Origin: Armatimonadota bacterium
GTDB lineage: Bacteria > Armatimonadota > Fimbriimonadia > Fimbriimonadales > Fimbriimonadaceae
Direction of reading: 5' to 3'
Assembly (NCBI GenBank): GCA_018268335.1
Contig: JAFDWT010000058.1
Coordinates: forward strand, 1 to 32,791
Length of the DNA stretch: 32,791 bases
This document shows positions 15,392-23,259 of the stretch, in pieces (position 1 is the stretch's first letter; every line of letters starts with the position of its first letter). A program made the position numbers and the translations under genes. The notes below the pieces were generated by a model. That model ran no database searches. It had not been told where the DNA came from and saw only the letters and a list, made by a program, of their open reading frames with translations.

Positions 15392-16219
15392 ATGGTCACC
15401 GTCGCCGCTGCCCTCGCCATCGTCGCCTCTCAAACGGAGCCGGCCGTCATCAAGCTGTGGCCGAACGGTGCACCAGGTTCAGAGAAGCGGAAGAACGAGC
15501 CCGAACAGGCCAAAGACTGGTGGGTCAAGAACGTCCACGACCCGTCGGTGACCGTCTTCCGTCCGGCCAAGCCCAATGGCTGCGCCGTGCTTGTGTGCCC
15601 CGGCGGCGGTCACAACCAGCTGGTTTTCAACGAAGAAGGGACGAAGCCGGCCAAGTTCCTGGCCTCGCTAGGCGTCACCACCTTCGCCCTCAAGTACCGC
15701 CTTTTCCGCGAACCAGGCTCGACCTACCCCGAAAAGGTCTCGCAGACCGACGCTTGGCGCGCCATACGGTACATCCGAGCTCATGCCGCCGAATACGGGA
15801 TCGACACTAAGCGCGTCGGCATCCTCGGCTTTTCAGCTGGCGGCGAGACCGTCAACTGGGTCGCCTATCCCAATGGCGACGGCGATCCCAACGCCGCCGA
15901 CCCGATCGACCGCCTCAACGGCCGCCCTGACTTCCAAATGCTGGTCTACCCTGGGCCTCTCGGACTGCCCGAAAAGGCCCCCGCCGACGCTCCGCCCGCC
16001 TTCCTGGTCGTCGCTAGCGACGACGGCCTGGCCCGCGTCTCTCTTGACATCGCCTCCAAATTGCGCGAGGCCAAGGTGCCCGTGGAGCTCCACTTGTTGA
16101 ACAAAGGCGGCCACGGCTTCAACATGGGCGACCGCTCCAACCTCACGTCCGTTAAGACCTGGCCCGCCCGCATGGCCGACTGGCTGGCCGACAACGGGTG
16201 GTTAACAAGAGCCAGATAA
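15392..16219 (+). CDS. secreted alpha/beta-hydrolase, acetylxylan esterase-like (BD-FAE type)
   Basis: 275 residues. An in-frame TAG at 15380-15382 fixes the start. The N-terminus MVTVAAALAIVASQTEP is a short signal peptide. The alpha/beta-hydrolase core has an oxyanion-hole motif (VLVCPGGGHNQL), nucleophile S148 in GFSAGGE, acid D210/D211 in ASDDGLA and H241 in KGGHGFNMG. The order and the PGGGH motif match carbohydrate esterases and feruloyl/acetylxylan esterase relatives that remove acyl groups from plant polysaccharides. It precedes the glycoside hydrolase island, which fits a deacylating role there. The exact acyl group is not predictable. Confidence 0.82.
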   Translation: MVTVAAALAIVASQTEPAVIKLWPNGAPGSEKRKNEPEQAKDWWVKNVHDPSVTVFRPAKPNGCAVLVCPGGGHNQLVFNEEGTKPAKFLASLGVTTFALKYRLFREPGSTYPEKVSQTDAWRAIRYIRAHAAEYGIDTKRVGILGFSAGGETVNWVAYPNGDGDPNAADPIDRLNGRPDFQMLVYPGPLGLPEKAPADAPPAFLVVASDDGLARVSLDIASKLREAKVPVELHLLNKGGHGFNMGDRSNLTSVKTWPARMADWLADNGWLTRAR

Positions 16220-16354
16220 GAAGCAAGCAGTCTGCCGTTCAGCGACTTTGCGATCTTGCAGAGAAAGGTGTGCTTGGTTGCCTGGCTACAAGAAGAACAA
16301 TGCTGGAACGATCGGGCTCGGACAATACTGGTACAGCAATTCGGAGTGAACAGT

Positions 16355-16942
16355 ATGAAGATCAAGACAACCGGTTTCTCCTTGGCAGTTGTTGCTGCTG
16401 CGGTCGCTGTGACGACGTTTGCCAATGCTCATCCGACAACAAGCAAGGCCCCGACACAGGGTCGCTGGATATCCGCTACCACCGGCTTTGTTGCCAATCC
16501 GATTTACGATCCGAAAGGTAATCAAGGAAGCAACCCTCTTTTCGAGTCAAAACTGAGGGTTCTGATGGCCGGGGCGACTTCTATCGTCGGCTCTCACAAC
16601 CGTGCGTATTCGGTGGACATCACGATCCACGTCGAATCGTTCGACGGTGAAAAGTGGGTGCAACAGGAGAAAATCATCCACCGAGACATCGCCGCTCGCG
16701 ACGCGGTCGCAGCTTGTATGATCGACGTCGTTTCCGTGCCCGAAGGGCTGGCGATCAGCTTCAACCGAGGACCGCGACAAACTGTGTCGCTCGATGGTAC
16801 GTACGACAGCCATCGGATTTCGACCAATTTCACGGTGGGCAAGCAAACTCAGACGCAATCGTTTGGTGACCGCCTGACGATCCAATCGTTCGCCGGGCCA
16901 GACGGCGCACCTGGGCCATTCGAGTCGATAGCTTTGGAGTAA
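16355..16942 (+). CDS. small secreted protein of unknown function
   Basis: 195 residues from ATG 16355. The frame is open further upstream, but MKIKTTGFSLAVVAAAVAV begins a clear signal peptide (cleavage after FANA), and GGAG at 16342-16345 gives a ribosome-binding site. The mature part is beta-rich and soluble, with a collagen-like GPDGAPGPF near the C-terminus and no PEP-CTERM or other anchor. No family is recognised. It ends 7 bases before the convergent GH29 gene. An extracellular or periplasmic location is inferred from the signal only. Confidence 0.75.
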   Translation: MKIKTTGFSLAVVAAAVAVTTFANAHPTTSKAPTQGRWISATTGFVANPIYDPKGNQGSNPLFESKLRVLMAGATSIVGSHNRAYSVDITIHVESFDGEKWVQQEKIIHRDIAARDAVAACMIDVVSVPEGLAISFNRGPRQTVSLDGTYDSHRISTNFTVGKQTQTQSFGDRLTIQSFAGPDGAPGPFESIALE

Positions 16943-16949
16943 TCCGAAG

Positions 16950-18221
16950 CTAGACTTCCGTGTGATAAATCGCTAGGCGCCGGATGACGGGTGGGCCGAC
17001 GCTCTTCAGCACGCGCAGCCGGACACTGGCGACCTTGACCGGTTCGAATTTATCGATTTTTTTGTGGCCGATCGCTGTGCCCTTGCACAGCGGTCGCCAC
17101 TTGCCGTCGACCAATCCTTCGATGGCATATTCGCGAACACGCTCACCTTCACGGATGTCCTCCATTGTCACGACGGCGTCAATAGTCGACGGCGCGGATG
17201 GACTGAGCACGTGCAACGGCCCGATGCCGCTTACATCAGCGATCGCGGCTCCATAGCGCCGCTTGATCTCCGCCCCGAATTCAGCGGCCCTCTTGACATC
17301 TGCAGCTGGGATCAAACCGGTCGGATCGGGTGTGTTGTTCAGGAGAAGAACCGCTCCATGGCCGACGCTGTTCTCGTACATCTCCATTAGCTTGTCCAAG
17401 GGTTTCACGCTAGGTTCGTTTCGGGTGTTCCAAAACCACGTGTCGCGCATCCGGCAGTCGACTTCGTTGGGCAACCACCGGTCTCCTTCGGGATCACCGT
17501 CCGCGCCCGTGTACATGCCCCAGGGATGAACGCCGGACTTGACTGCGTTCCAACATGGATACGGAGCAAATCCTTCCTCATTGCCGACCCAGCGAATCGT
17601 CGCCTGAGGGCCCTGGAATATGATCGCGTCGGGAGCATGCTTCTTGAGGATGTCTCCGACATCAAAGATAAGACTTCCATCAAACCAAACTTCGAATATT
17701 GGGCCGTATTTGGTCAAAAGTTCGGTCAGCTGGGTTCGAAAGGTCTTGATATACGAATCTTGACCAGCTGGAGTCTTAGCTTTGCCGCCGACCTCGATGC
17801 CATGTTTGCTGTCGGCAGGTGAGAGATAAACGCCTAGCTTCAATCCATACTTCTTACAAGACTTCGCCACGTCAGCCATGACGTCCCCTTTGCCGCCTCG
17901 CCAGGGCGTGCTTTTGACGCTGTATTCGGTCGTCGCAGTCTGCCACCAACAAAAGCCGCCCACGTGCTTAGCGACAAAGACGAGGTATTTGGCCCCCATG
18001 GACTTGGCTACCCGCGCCCATTGGTCGGTATCGAGCTTGGTCGGGTTGATTGCACTGAGTGGCGTACTCAAGTTGTCGTATTCCAAGTCTTGCCACGTGT
18101 TAGGGGCAAAGTGGACAAACATGCCGACCTCGGCGTCCTGCCACGCGACTTGTGAGGGAGACGGCTTGCAGAGTTGCATGGATATCAGACTGGCGGCAAT
18201 GGCGGCGAGCATTGGAAGATC
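16950..18221 (-). CDS. secreted alpha-L-fucosidase-like glycoside hydrolase, GH29
   Basis: About 423 residues from ATG 18221 (GGTG just upstream); TTG 18242 is an alternative. The N-terminus MDLPMLAAIAASLISMQLC is signal-like. GH29 signatures: VGMFVHFAPNTWQD at the barrel entry, AKYLVFVAKHVGGFCWWQTATTEYSV, GLKLGVYLSPAD and the nucleophile D181 in FEVWFDGSL. The C-terminal 110 residues form a beta-sandwich (F5/8-like: VREYAIEGLVDGKWRPLCKG; PVKVASVRLRVLKS). GH29 enzymes release alpha-L-fucose from oligosaccharides by retention. It is divergent from the GH172 gene and ends 7 bases from the preceding small secreted gene. Fucose specificity is inferred; some GH29 relatives act on other sugars. Confidence 0.87.
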   Translation of the reverse strand, partial: DLPMLAAIAASLISMQLCKPSPSQVAWQDAEVGMFVHFAPNTWQDLEYDNLSTPLSAINPTKLDTDQWARVAKSMGAKYLVFVAKHVGGFCWWQTATTEYSVKSTPWRGGKGDVMADVAKSCKKYGLKLGVYLSPADSKHGIEVGGKAKTPAGQDSYIKTFRTQLTELLTKYGPIFEVWFDGSLIFDVGDILKKHAPDAIIFQGPQATIRWVGNEEGFAPYPCWNAVKSGVHPWGMYTGADGDPEGDRWLPNEVDCRMRDTWFWNTRNEPSVKPLDKLMEMYENSVGHGAVLLLNNTPDPTGLIPAADVKRAAEFGAEIKRRYGAAIADVSGIGPLHVLSPSAPSTIDAVVTMEDIREGERVREYAIEGLVDGKWRPLCKGTAIGHKKIDKFEPVKVASVRLRVLKSVGPPVIRRLAIYHTEV

Positions 18222-18255
18222 CATTTCACCACAATCGACCAATCTAGCTCCCCGG

Positions 18256-18269
18256 TACTATGCGCCAAC
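18256..18269 (+). promoter_or_regulatory. -10-like box in the GH29/GH172 divergent gap
   Basis: TACTAT at 18256-18261 ends 8 bases before ATG 18270 of the GH172 gene. On the other strand TAGATT (18246-18241) stands 19 bases before ATG 18221. The two divergent genes thus share a gap of about 48 bases, allowing joint control. No -35 was recognised. Confidence 0.35.
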
Positions 18270-19874
18270 ATGCCAGCCATGACGCCTGTTGCTTTGTTGC
18301 TTGTGCCCCAGGTCACTTTCACTTCGTTGTTGCACGAGCTTGGCGACCGGTCCAGCCTGTCCAAGTGGCCGTCGCCGGAGTATCAATCGCTCCAGGCCAC
18401 GAGCTATAACCGCGAGTCAGTCAAGCGGGGTCAACCGGGTTGGTTTGCTGACAGCGACGGCACAGGCTACATCCGCGAGGAGGGCCAAGGCGCAGATAAG
18501 CGATATGTCTTGATGGAGCACGACGGGCCAGGCTGCATCACCAAGATGTGGACGCCGTTCTTCTACTACGATTTTAACGAGCGGACTGGCCCGGACATTC
18601 AGATCATCCTTGACGGCAAGACCGTCTTTGACGAGTCCTTGATCAAGCTCGTCACGGGGAAAGGATCGGTCAGTCCACCTTGGGCGGCCTATTCTGCTCG
18701 CGCTGGCAATCTCTACCTCCCTATGCCTTTCGCACGCAGCGCCAAGGTGACGATGAAGCAGAAGCCCTTCTACTTCTCGATCAACTACCGCGTTTATCCA
18801 AAAGGCACGACTGTCGAGCACTTTGAACGTGGTTTTCTAGCGAAGCGGTCAGCTGAGATCAAAGAAGCCGCTCGACTTTCGGGCAATTTCTTCCAACTGC
18901 CCAAAATCAAGTCGGACACCTTGATTGTCGCTCCGGGGCAGGCGAGAAAATTGATTTTGCCACGAGGCGAACAAGCATTGCGGGAGTTAAAGGTCTCCAT
19001 TGAAGGAGCAAAAAGCGACCCGTCCCTATTGCGCTCTACGGTTCTGACCGCGGCCTTCGACAAAAGCCAGACCGTATGGTGCCCACTGGGAGACTTCTTC
19101 TGCTCTGCCGACTCCCTGCACTCGTTTCAGACACGCACGCGTTCCATCGACGCTGCCGGCCGCATGTGGTCTGGATGGTGGATGCCATACCAGCGCTCTG
19201 GAGAGATCGCCATCGAAAACCATGGCAGGAAAACAATCCAAGTCACGGTCACCAAAGTCGTCGTCCCGGCCAAATGGACGAGCCGGTCGATGCACTTCTA
19301 TGCCCGTTGGCGGCCGGACGACATCGTCCCCGGAACCCCGTTCAGCGACTGGAACTTTGTGGACATCCACGGCAAGGGAGTCTACGTCGGCGACGCCTGG
19401 ACGGTGGCCAACGTCCGCAAAGACTCGTGGTGGGGCGAGGGCGACGAAAAGGTCTATATCGACGAGGCCTGGGACAAAGGCTTCCCGACCCACTTCGGCA
19501 CGGGATCTGAGGATTACTACGGCTGGGCTGGCGGCGTCTATCCCGTTTTGGAAGACCAATTCTCTTCACCGTTCCTCGCCAACGTCAAGGTGGGCGGGCT
19601 GGACGGCCACACGCAGGGCTACAACATCCTGACCCGTGTCCGCGGCCTTGACGCCATCCCGTTTCATAGGCGGCTCCGGTTCGACATGGAGTCGTCTTTT
19701 GGCACCGATATGCGCGAAAAGTGGGATTTGCTCGGCTATTCGGCAGTCACCTTCTTCTATGCCCGGCCAGGCGCGATACACAACAGACCAGCTCAACCCG
19801 AGGCGGTGTCCAAGCCAATCCTGTCCCTCGCCCAGATTCAAGCTACTTCTGACAAGATCAAGGCAGACCGTTAG
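18270..19874 (+). CDS. DUF2961 glycoside hydrolase, GH172
   Basis: 534 residues from ATG 18270 (ATG 18279 is possible; the open frame extends to 18174 but overlaps the divergent GH29 gene). A weak signal sequence, MPAMTPVALLLVPQVTF, begins it. The DUF2961 hallmarks are LMEHDGPGCITKMWTPFF, IQIILDGKTVFDE, and GTGSEDYYGWAGGVYPVLEDQ near the C-terminus, with FDMESSFGTDM following. GH172 members act on alpha-D-fructofuranosides (difructose dianhydride) or alpha-D-arabinofuranose glycans and form jelly-roll trimers or hexamers. The GH32-like gene nearby makes a fructose-containing substrate attractive, but this is inference. The gene ends 1 base from the stop of the convergent GH29 gene. Confidence 0.86.
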   Translation: MPAMTPVALLLVPQVTFTSLLHELGDRSSLSKWPSPEYQSLQATSYNRESVKRGQPGWFADSDGTGYIREEGQGADKRYVLMEHDGPGCITKMWTPFFYYDFNERTGPDIQIILDGKTVFDESLIKLVTGKGSVSPPWAAYSARAGNLYLPMPFARSAKVTMKQKPFYFSINYRVYPKGTTVEHFERGFLAKRSAEIKEAARLSGNFFQLPKIKSDTLIVAPGQARKLILPRGEQALRELKVSIEGAKSDPSLLRSTVLTAAFDKSQTVWCPLGDFFCSADSLHSFQTRTRSIDAAGRMWSGWWMPYQRSGEIAIENHGRKTIQVTVTKVVVPAKWTSRSMHFYARWRPDDIVPGTPFSDWNFVDIHGKGVYVGDAWTVANVRKDSWWGEGDEKVYIDEAWDKGFPTHFGTGSEDYYGWAGGVYPVLEDQFSSPFLANVKVGGLDGHTQGYNILTRVRGLDAIPFHRRLRFDMESSFGTDMREKWDLLGYSAVTFFYARPGAIHNRPAQPEAVSKPILSLAQIQATSDKIKADR

Positions 19875-19875
19875 A

Positions 19876-20919
19876 TCACTGTCTTCGCAACTGGCCCATC
19901 TGCTTCAATACTTCTACTTGCGCCGGCGGCAGCTGCCCGTTGGGCATCGGCGCGATGCCGAGCAGGAAGTTGCCGCCGTTGGCGTTCGACCAATCGATCT
20001 CCCGGACGATCTCTGCAGCCGTCCGAGGAACCTGCCCCTCCACATACTTCCAATCCGGGCAGAGGGGCAAGCAAGCTTCCCATGTGCTGGGCAGCGCCTC
20101 CACCGGTAGCTCGCGCTCCGGTGTCACAAAGTCCTCAAAATCGTCACCGACCGCACGGTTTGCGACGATCAGCCCCGGCTGGAGTTCCCGGGCCATTGCC
20201 ACCATCTTGGCCATGCGAATGTCTTCGTCCCCCGCCACCCAGCCAGCATCGAGCCACAACATGTCGATCTTGCCGTAATTCGACATGAGTTCTCGGATTT
20301 GCGCGTGCGTGTATTGGACGAACTTCTCCCACGTCTCCGGATCGTCCAGCGTGTTCGCGCCGCGCTTCCGTGGGTTCTTGGCCGGATCCCAGTAATACGG
20401 GCAATGCCAATCGGCCTTCGAGAAATAGGCAGAAACAGCTAACCCGGCTCGCCTGCAGGCGTCAAAGAGTTCCTTCGTGACATCAGCCCGTGGATCTCCA
20501 TGGAACGGGCAGACTTCGCCCGTGATTTTGTAGTCCGTCGTCGCCGTGTCCCACATGCAAAAACCGTCGTGGTGCTTGGTGGTGAAGCAGACGTACCTGG
20601 CGCCTGCCTCCACAAAGTTGGCCGCCCAAGCGTCGGGGTCGAACTCGGTCGGATTGAACGTCTTGGCCAGATCCCAGTAGTCGCGCTGGAACCGGACGAT
20701 GTCTTTGTCCCTTTCCGTCCAGCACTTGAGCCCGTCGTTGCGCGCCCAATCATCATCGGGCACCAACGGCCAACTCTCGCAACAATCCCACTGACTGTAG
20801 GGACCCCAATGCAGGATGACGCCGAACTGCAATGACCGGAACCAGGCCAGTCGCTCCTCAAGCCAATCTGGCTTGGCACTGGCACTGACCTGACTGTGGG
20901 CGACGACGTCTTCTCGCAT
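19876..20919 (-). CDS. alpha-L-fucosidase-like glycoside hydrolase, GH29, no signal peptide
   Basis: 347 residues from ATG 20919. The open frame continues upstream to 21198 but that part mirrors the opposite GH32-like gene and has no family similarity. GH29 features: WFRSLQFGVILHWGPYSQW, GARYVCFTTKHHDGFCMWDT, GLAVSAYFSKADWH and nucleophile D224 in DMLWLDAGWV. VTPERELPVEALPSTWEACL probably carries the acid/base region and NANGGNFLLGIAPMPNG the closing strand. No signal peptide and no C-terminal sandwich, unlike the other GH29 here, so it probably acts in the cytoplasm on imported oligosaccharides. It diverges from the GH32-like gene; the CATG at 20917-20920 contains the start codon. Confidence 0.86.
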   Translation of the reverse strand: MREDVVAHSQVSASAKPDWLEERLAWFRSLQFGVILHWGPYSQWDCCESWPLVPDDDWARNDGLKCWTERDKDIVRFQRDYWDLAKTFNPTEFDPDAWAANFVEAGARYVCFTTKHHDGFCMWDTATTDYKITGEVCPFHGDPRADVTKELFDACRRAGLAVSAYFSKADWHCPYYWDPAKNPRKRGANTLDDPETWEKFVQYTHAQIRELMSNYGKIDMLWLDAGWVAGDEDIRMAKMVAMARELQPGLIVANRAVGDDFEDFVTPERELPVEALPSTWEACLPLCPDWKYVEGQVPRTAAEIVREIDWSNANGGNFLLGIAPMPNGQLPPAQVEVLKQMGQLRRQ

Positions 20920-20941
20920 GGCTCGATCAAGTATGCATGTC

Positions 20942-20956
20942 CATAATCCAGACAAC
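20942..20956 (+). promoter_or_regulatory. -10-like box before the GH32-like gene
   Basis: CATAAT at 20942-20947 ends 9 bases before ATG 20957. On the opposite strand a CATACT hexamer ends 10 bases before the GH29 start at 20919. The divergent gap is only 37 bases, so the promoters must overlap. Confidence 0.35.
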
Positions 20957-23032
20957 ATGCTTGCTGTCGCCCTTGGCATCCTCTTGCACACAGCCGCCAT
21001 GGACCAACAGGGCGGATGGAACGACAAGACCCTCGTCGTCTGGGCCGCGCCCGCGAACCTGACCCAGCGTGGCGGGAGCGCTTTGACCGTCGAGGAACCC
21101 GACGGCGCGTTCGACGGCGTCGTCTTCGGCGAGATCGAACCGGCCAAGTGGATGGCGGGCAGCGACAGCTTCAACCGCACCCAGCGCGACCAATCCAAAA
21201 ATCAAGCTGAGACAAAGCCGGGTGTGACGCACATGGTCGCCATCGTCTACAGAGGCAAGACCGTCTCGCTGTTCCGTGACGGCAAACTCCACGCTCGCTA
21301 CCCAATCGCCAACCAGCGCCGGTTTTCCCTCGCCGACACCTCGGTCCTCTTCGGCCGTCGGCACACGACCGCCGCTGCCAAGAACCGCGACTTTATCGGC
21401 ACCATCGACGAAGCCAGGATTTACGCCGAAGCCCTCACCGATGCCCAGGTCGCCCAGCTCAAACCCCACGATGCCGCCGGCCAGCGGCCCGACGCCTGGT
21501 GGGACTTCTCCGACGGCCGCCTCGCCGACAAGACAGGTCGGTTCCCCCTCACCACCGCCCACGGCGGAGCCCGCGTCGCGGGCGGCAAGCTCCACCTCGA
21601 CCACGAAGGAGACTACATCGTGTCGCAAACAGAACACGTCAAACAGAACCCCGTCGAAGCCAACCGGGCTTACCGCGAGCGCCTTCTCGCCGACAACCAC
21701 CGCCCCGGCTACCACTTCGCGATCCCCGAGGGCCGCGCCATGCCTTTCGACCCCAACGGTGCGATCTATTGGAAGGGCCGCTACCACCTCTTCTACATCT
21801 ACCAAGACGGTCTCGGCCACAACTGGGGGCACGTCAGCAGCACGGACCTCTTCCACTGGCGGCACCACCCGACCGGCCTGCAAACAGGCATGTTCAGCGG
21901 CAACTGCTTTGTCAACAAGGACGGCGTCCCGACGATGTGCTATCACCAAGTCGACCAAGGAAACGCCATGGCTGTGGCTACTGACGATGATCTGGACCAG
22001 TGGACCAAGCTCAAAACGAACCCGATCACGCCAAAGACAACACCTGGCGACCCGTTCGACGGCAAATACCGTTCGTGGGACCCCTACGGCTGGCTCGAAG
22101 GCGACACCTATTACGCCATCTTCGGTGGCGAGCACCCGGGTGTCGTCAAGTCCAAGACTCTCGGTGGCCCATGGTCATATGTTGGCGACTTGATGGCCAA
22201 CACCGTCCCCGGTGTGTCGATCAACGAAGACGTCTCCTGCGCCGACTTCTTCAAACTCGGCGGCAAGCAGGTCCTGCTCTGCATCAGCCACCGACTTGGC
22301 GCCCGCTACTACGTCGGCGAGTGGAAGGGCGAACAGTTCCACCCCGAAGTCCACGAGCAGATGAGTTGGGCCGACCACTCCTTCTTCGCCCCCGAGAGCT
22401 TGGTCGACGACAAAGGCCGCCGGATCATGTGGTCATGGCTCCTCGACAAGCCTGGCTTCGGCGTCAAAGACGACAAGGGCTGGTCGGGGACGATGTCCCT
22501 ACCCCGCGTCCTCACCCTCGGCCCCGACAACCGCCTACGCATGGACGTGCCCGAAGAGATCGAGCGCCTACGCTACAACCCGGTCGACTTGAAGCGCTTG
22601 ACAGTCGAATCTGGTGAGGTGACGCTGCCTGGCGTCCGAGGCGACTCGCTTGAGCTTCAACTCACGACGAAGGCTCCTTCTCGCGGCCGCGTGGGCGTCA
22701 AGGTCTGTGTCGAGCCGGGGATCGAAGAGACCCTGGTCTACTACGACGCCGACGCCCAGAAGCTCGTCATCGACACCACGAAGTCGAGCGCCGAAGACAT
22801 CAACACGGGCATCGAGGCCGGCCCGCTGGCCCTCAAACCAGGCGATGAACTCAAGCTCCGGGTGTTCGTCGACAAATCCGTCGTCGAGGTCTTCGCCAAC
22901 GGCCGCCAAGCCGTCATGCGGCGGATCTACCCCGGCTTCGGTGGCAAGCAAGCAGTCCGCCTCTTCGCCACCGGGAAGGCGGAGTTCACGACCGTCAAAG
23001 CCTGGCAAATGATGCCCTCGAACCCATACTGA
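20957..23032 (+). CDS. secreted LamG-GH32-like fructosidase-family protein with altered acid/base motif
   Basis: 691 residues from ATG 20957 (the open frame begins at 20918). The signal peptide is MLAVALGILLHTAA. Residues about 20-185 form a LamG/concanavalin-like domain (MVAIVYRGKTVSLFRDGKLH, IDEARIYAEALTDAQVAQL). The five-bladed GH32 propeller follows, with nucleophile motif FDPNG (D265), the RDP-equivalent SWDPYG (D375) and PESLVDDKGRRIMWSW. A C-terminal beta-sandwich ends in LKLRVFVDKSVVEVFANGR, the usual GH32 tail. The family's ECP motif reads SCA (S427) within INEDVSCADFF, so the expected acid/base Glu is absent; E424 is the nearest carboxylate. Function is probably on fructans or another furanoside, possibly with non-standard catalysis. 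It is divergent from the cytosolic GH29. Confidence 0.83.
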   Translation: MLAVALGILLHTAAMDQQGGWNDKTLVVWAAPANLTQRGGSALTVEEPDGAFDGVVFGEIEPAKWMAGSDSFNRTQRDQSKNQAETKPGVTHMVAIVYRGKTVSLFRDGKLHARYPIANQRRFSLADTSVLFGRRHTTAAAKNRDFIGTIDEARIYAEALTDAQVAQLKPHDAAGQRPDAWWDFSDGRLADKTGRFPLTTAHGGARVAGGKLHLDHEGDYIVSQTEHVKQNPVEANRAYRERLLADNHRPGYHFAIPEGRAMPFDPNGAIYWKGRYHLFYIYQDGLGHNWGHVSSTDLFHWRHHPTGLQTGMFSGNCFVNKDGVPTMCYHQVDQGNAMAVATDDDLDQWTKLKTNPITPKTTPGDPFDGKYRSWDPYGWLEGDTYYAIFGGEHPGVVKSKTLGGPWSYVGDLMANTVPGVSINEDVSCADFFKLGGKQVLLCISHRLGARYYVGEWKGEQFHPEVHEQMSWADHSFFAPESLVDDKGRRIMWSWLLDKPGFGVKDDKGWSGTMSLPRVLTLGPDNRLRMDVPEEIERLRYNPVDLKRLTVESGEVTLPGVRGDSLELQLTTKAPSRGRVGVKVCVEPGIEETLVYYDADAQKLVIDTTKSSAEDINTGIEAGPLALKPGDELKLRVFVDKSVVEVFANGRQAVMRRIYPGFGGKQAVRLFATGKAEFTTVKAWQMMPSNPY

Positions 23033-23081
23033 CCTCCGACCCAAACTGGACAGCGCATCTTGGTATCCTAGGGAGCCGCGT

Positions 23082-23157
23082 GGGGGCTTAGCTCAGTTGG
23101 TAGAGCGCCTGCTTTGCAAGCAGGATGTCAGGGGTTCGAGTCCCCTAGCCTCCACCA
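23082..23157 (+). tRNA. tRNA-Ala(TGC)
   Basis: 76 nt with encoded CCA. Acceptor GGGGGCT/AGCCTCC (one G.T pair); D-arm GCTC...GAGC with TTGGTA; anticodon loop TTTGCAA with TGC at 23115-23117; T-arm GGGG-TTCGAGT-CCCC; A73. Identity element G3.T70 of alanine tRNA is present. TATCCT at 23064-23069 lies 12 bases upstream and may be the -10. No rRNA lies beside it. Confidence 0.97.
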
Positions 23158-23259
23158 GCAGCATTGCATTGCGGGCTTCTGCACCATGATCTCGCAGTGG
23201 ACGTGCACCTTTCCACCGAGCGTTTTGCAGGTTAGCTTGCGGTACTCTCATGCCATTCC

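Noticed and set aside
16256-16354. Upstream start for the small secreted protein
   Set aside because: The signal peptide and ribosome-binding site place the start at 16355.
20920-21198. N-terminal extension of the cytosolic GH29
   Set aside because: It lies antisense to the signal peptide and LamG part of the GH32-like gene, and the GH29 domain starts after Met 20919.
20927-22135. 402-codon minus-strand frame inside the GH32-like gene
   Set aside because: Val/Gly/Glu-rich shadow frame with no motif, typical of antisense frames in GC-rich genes.
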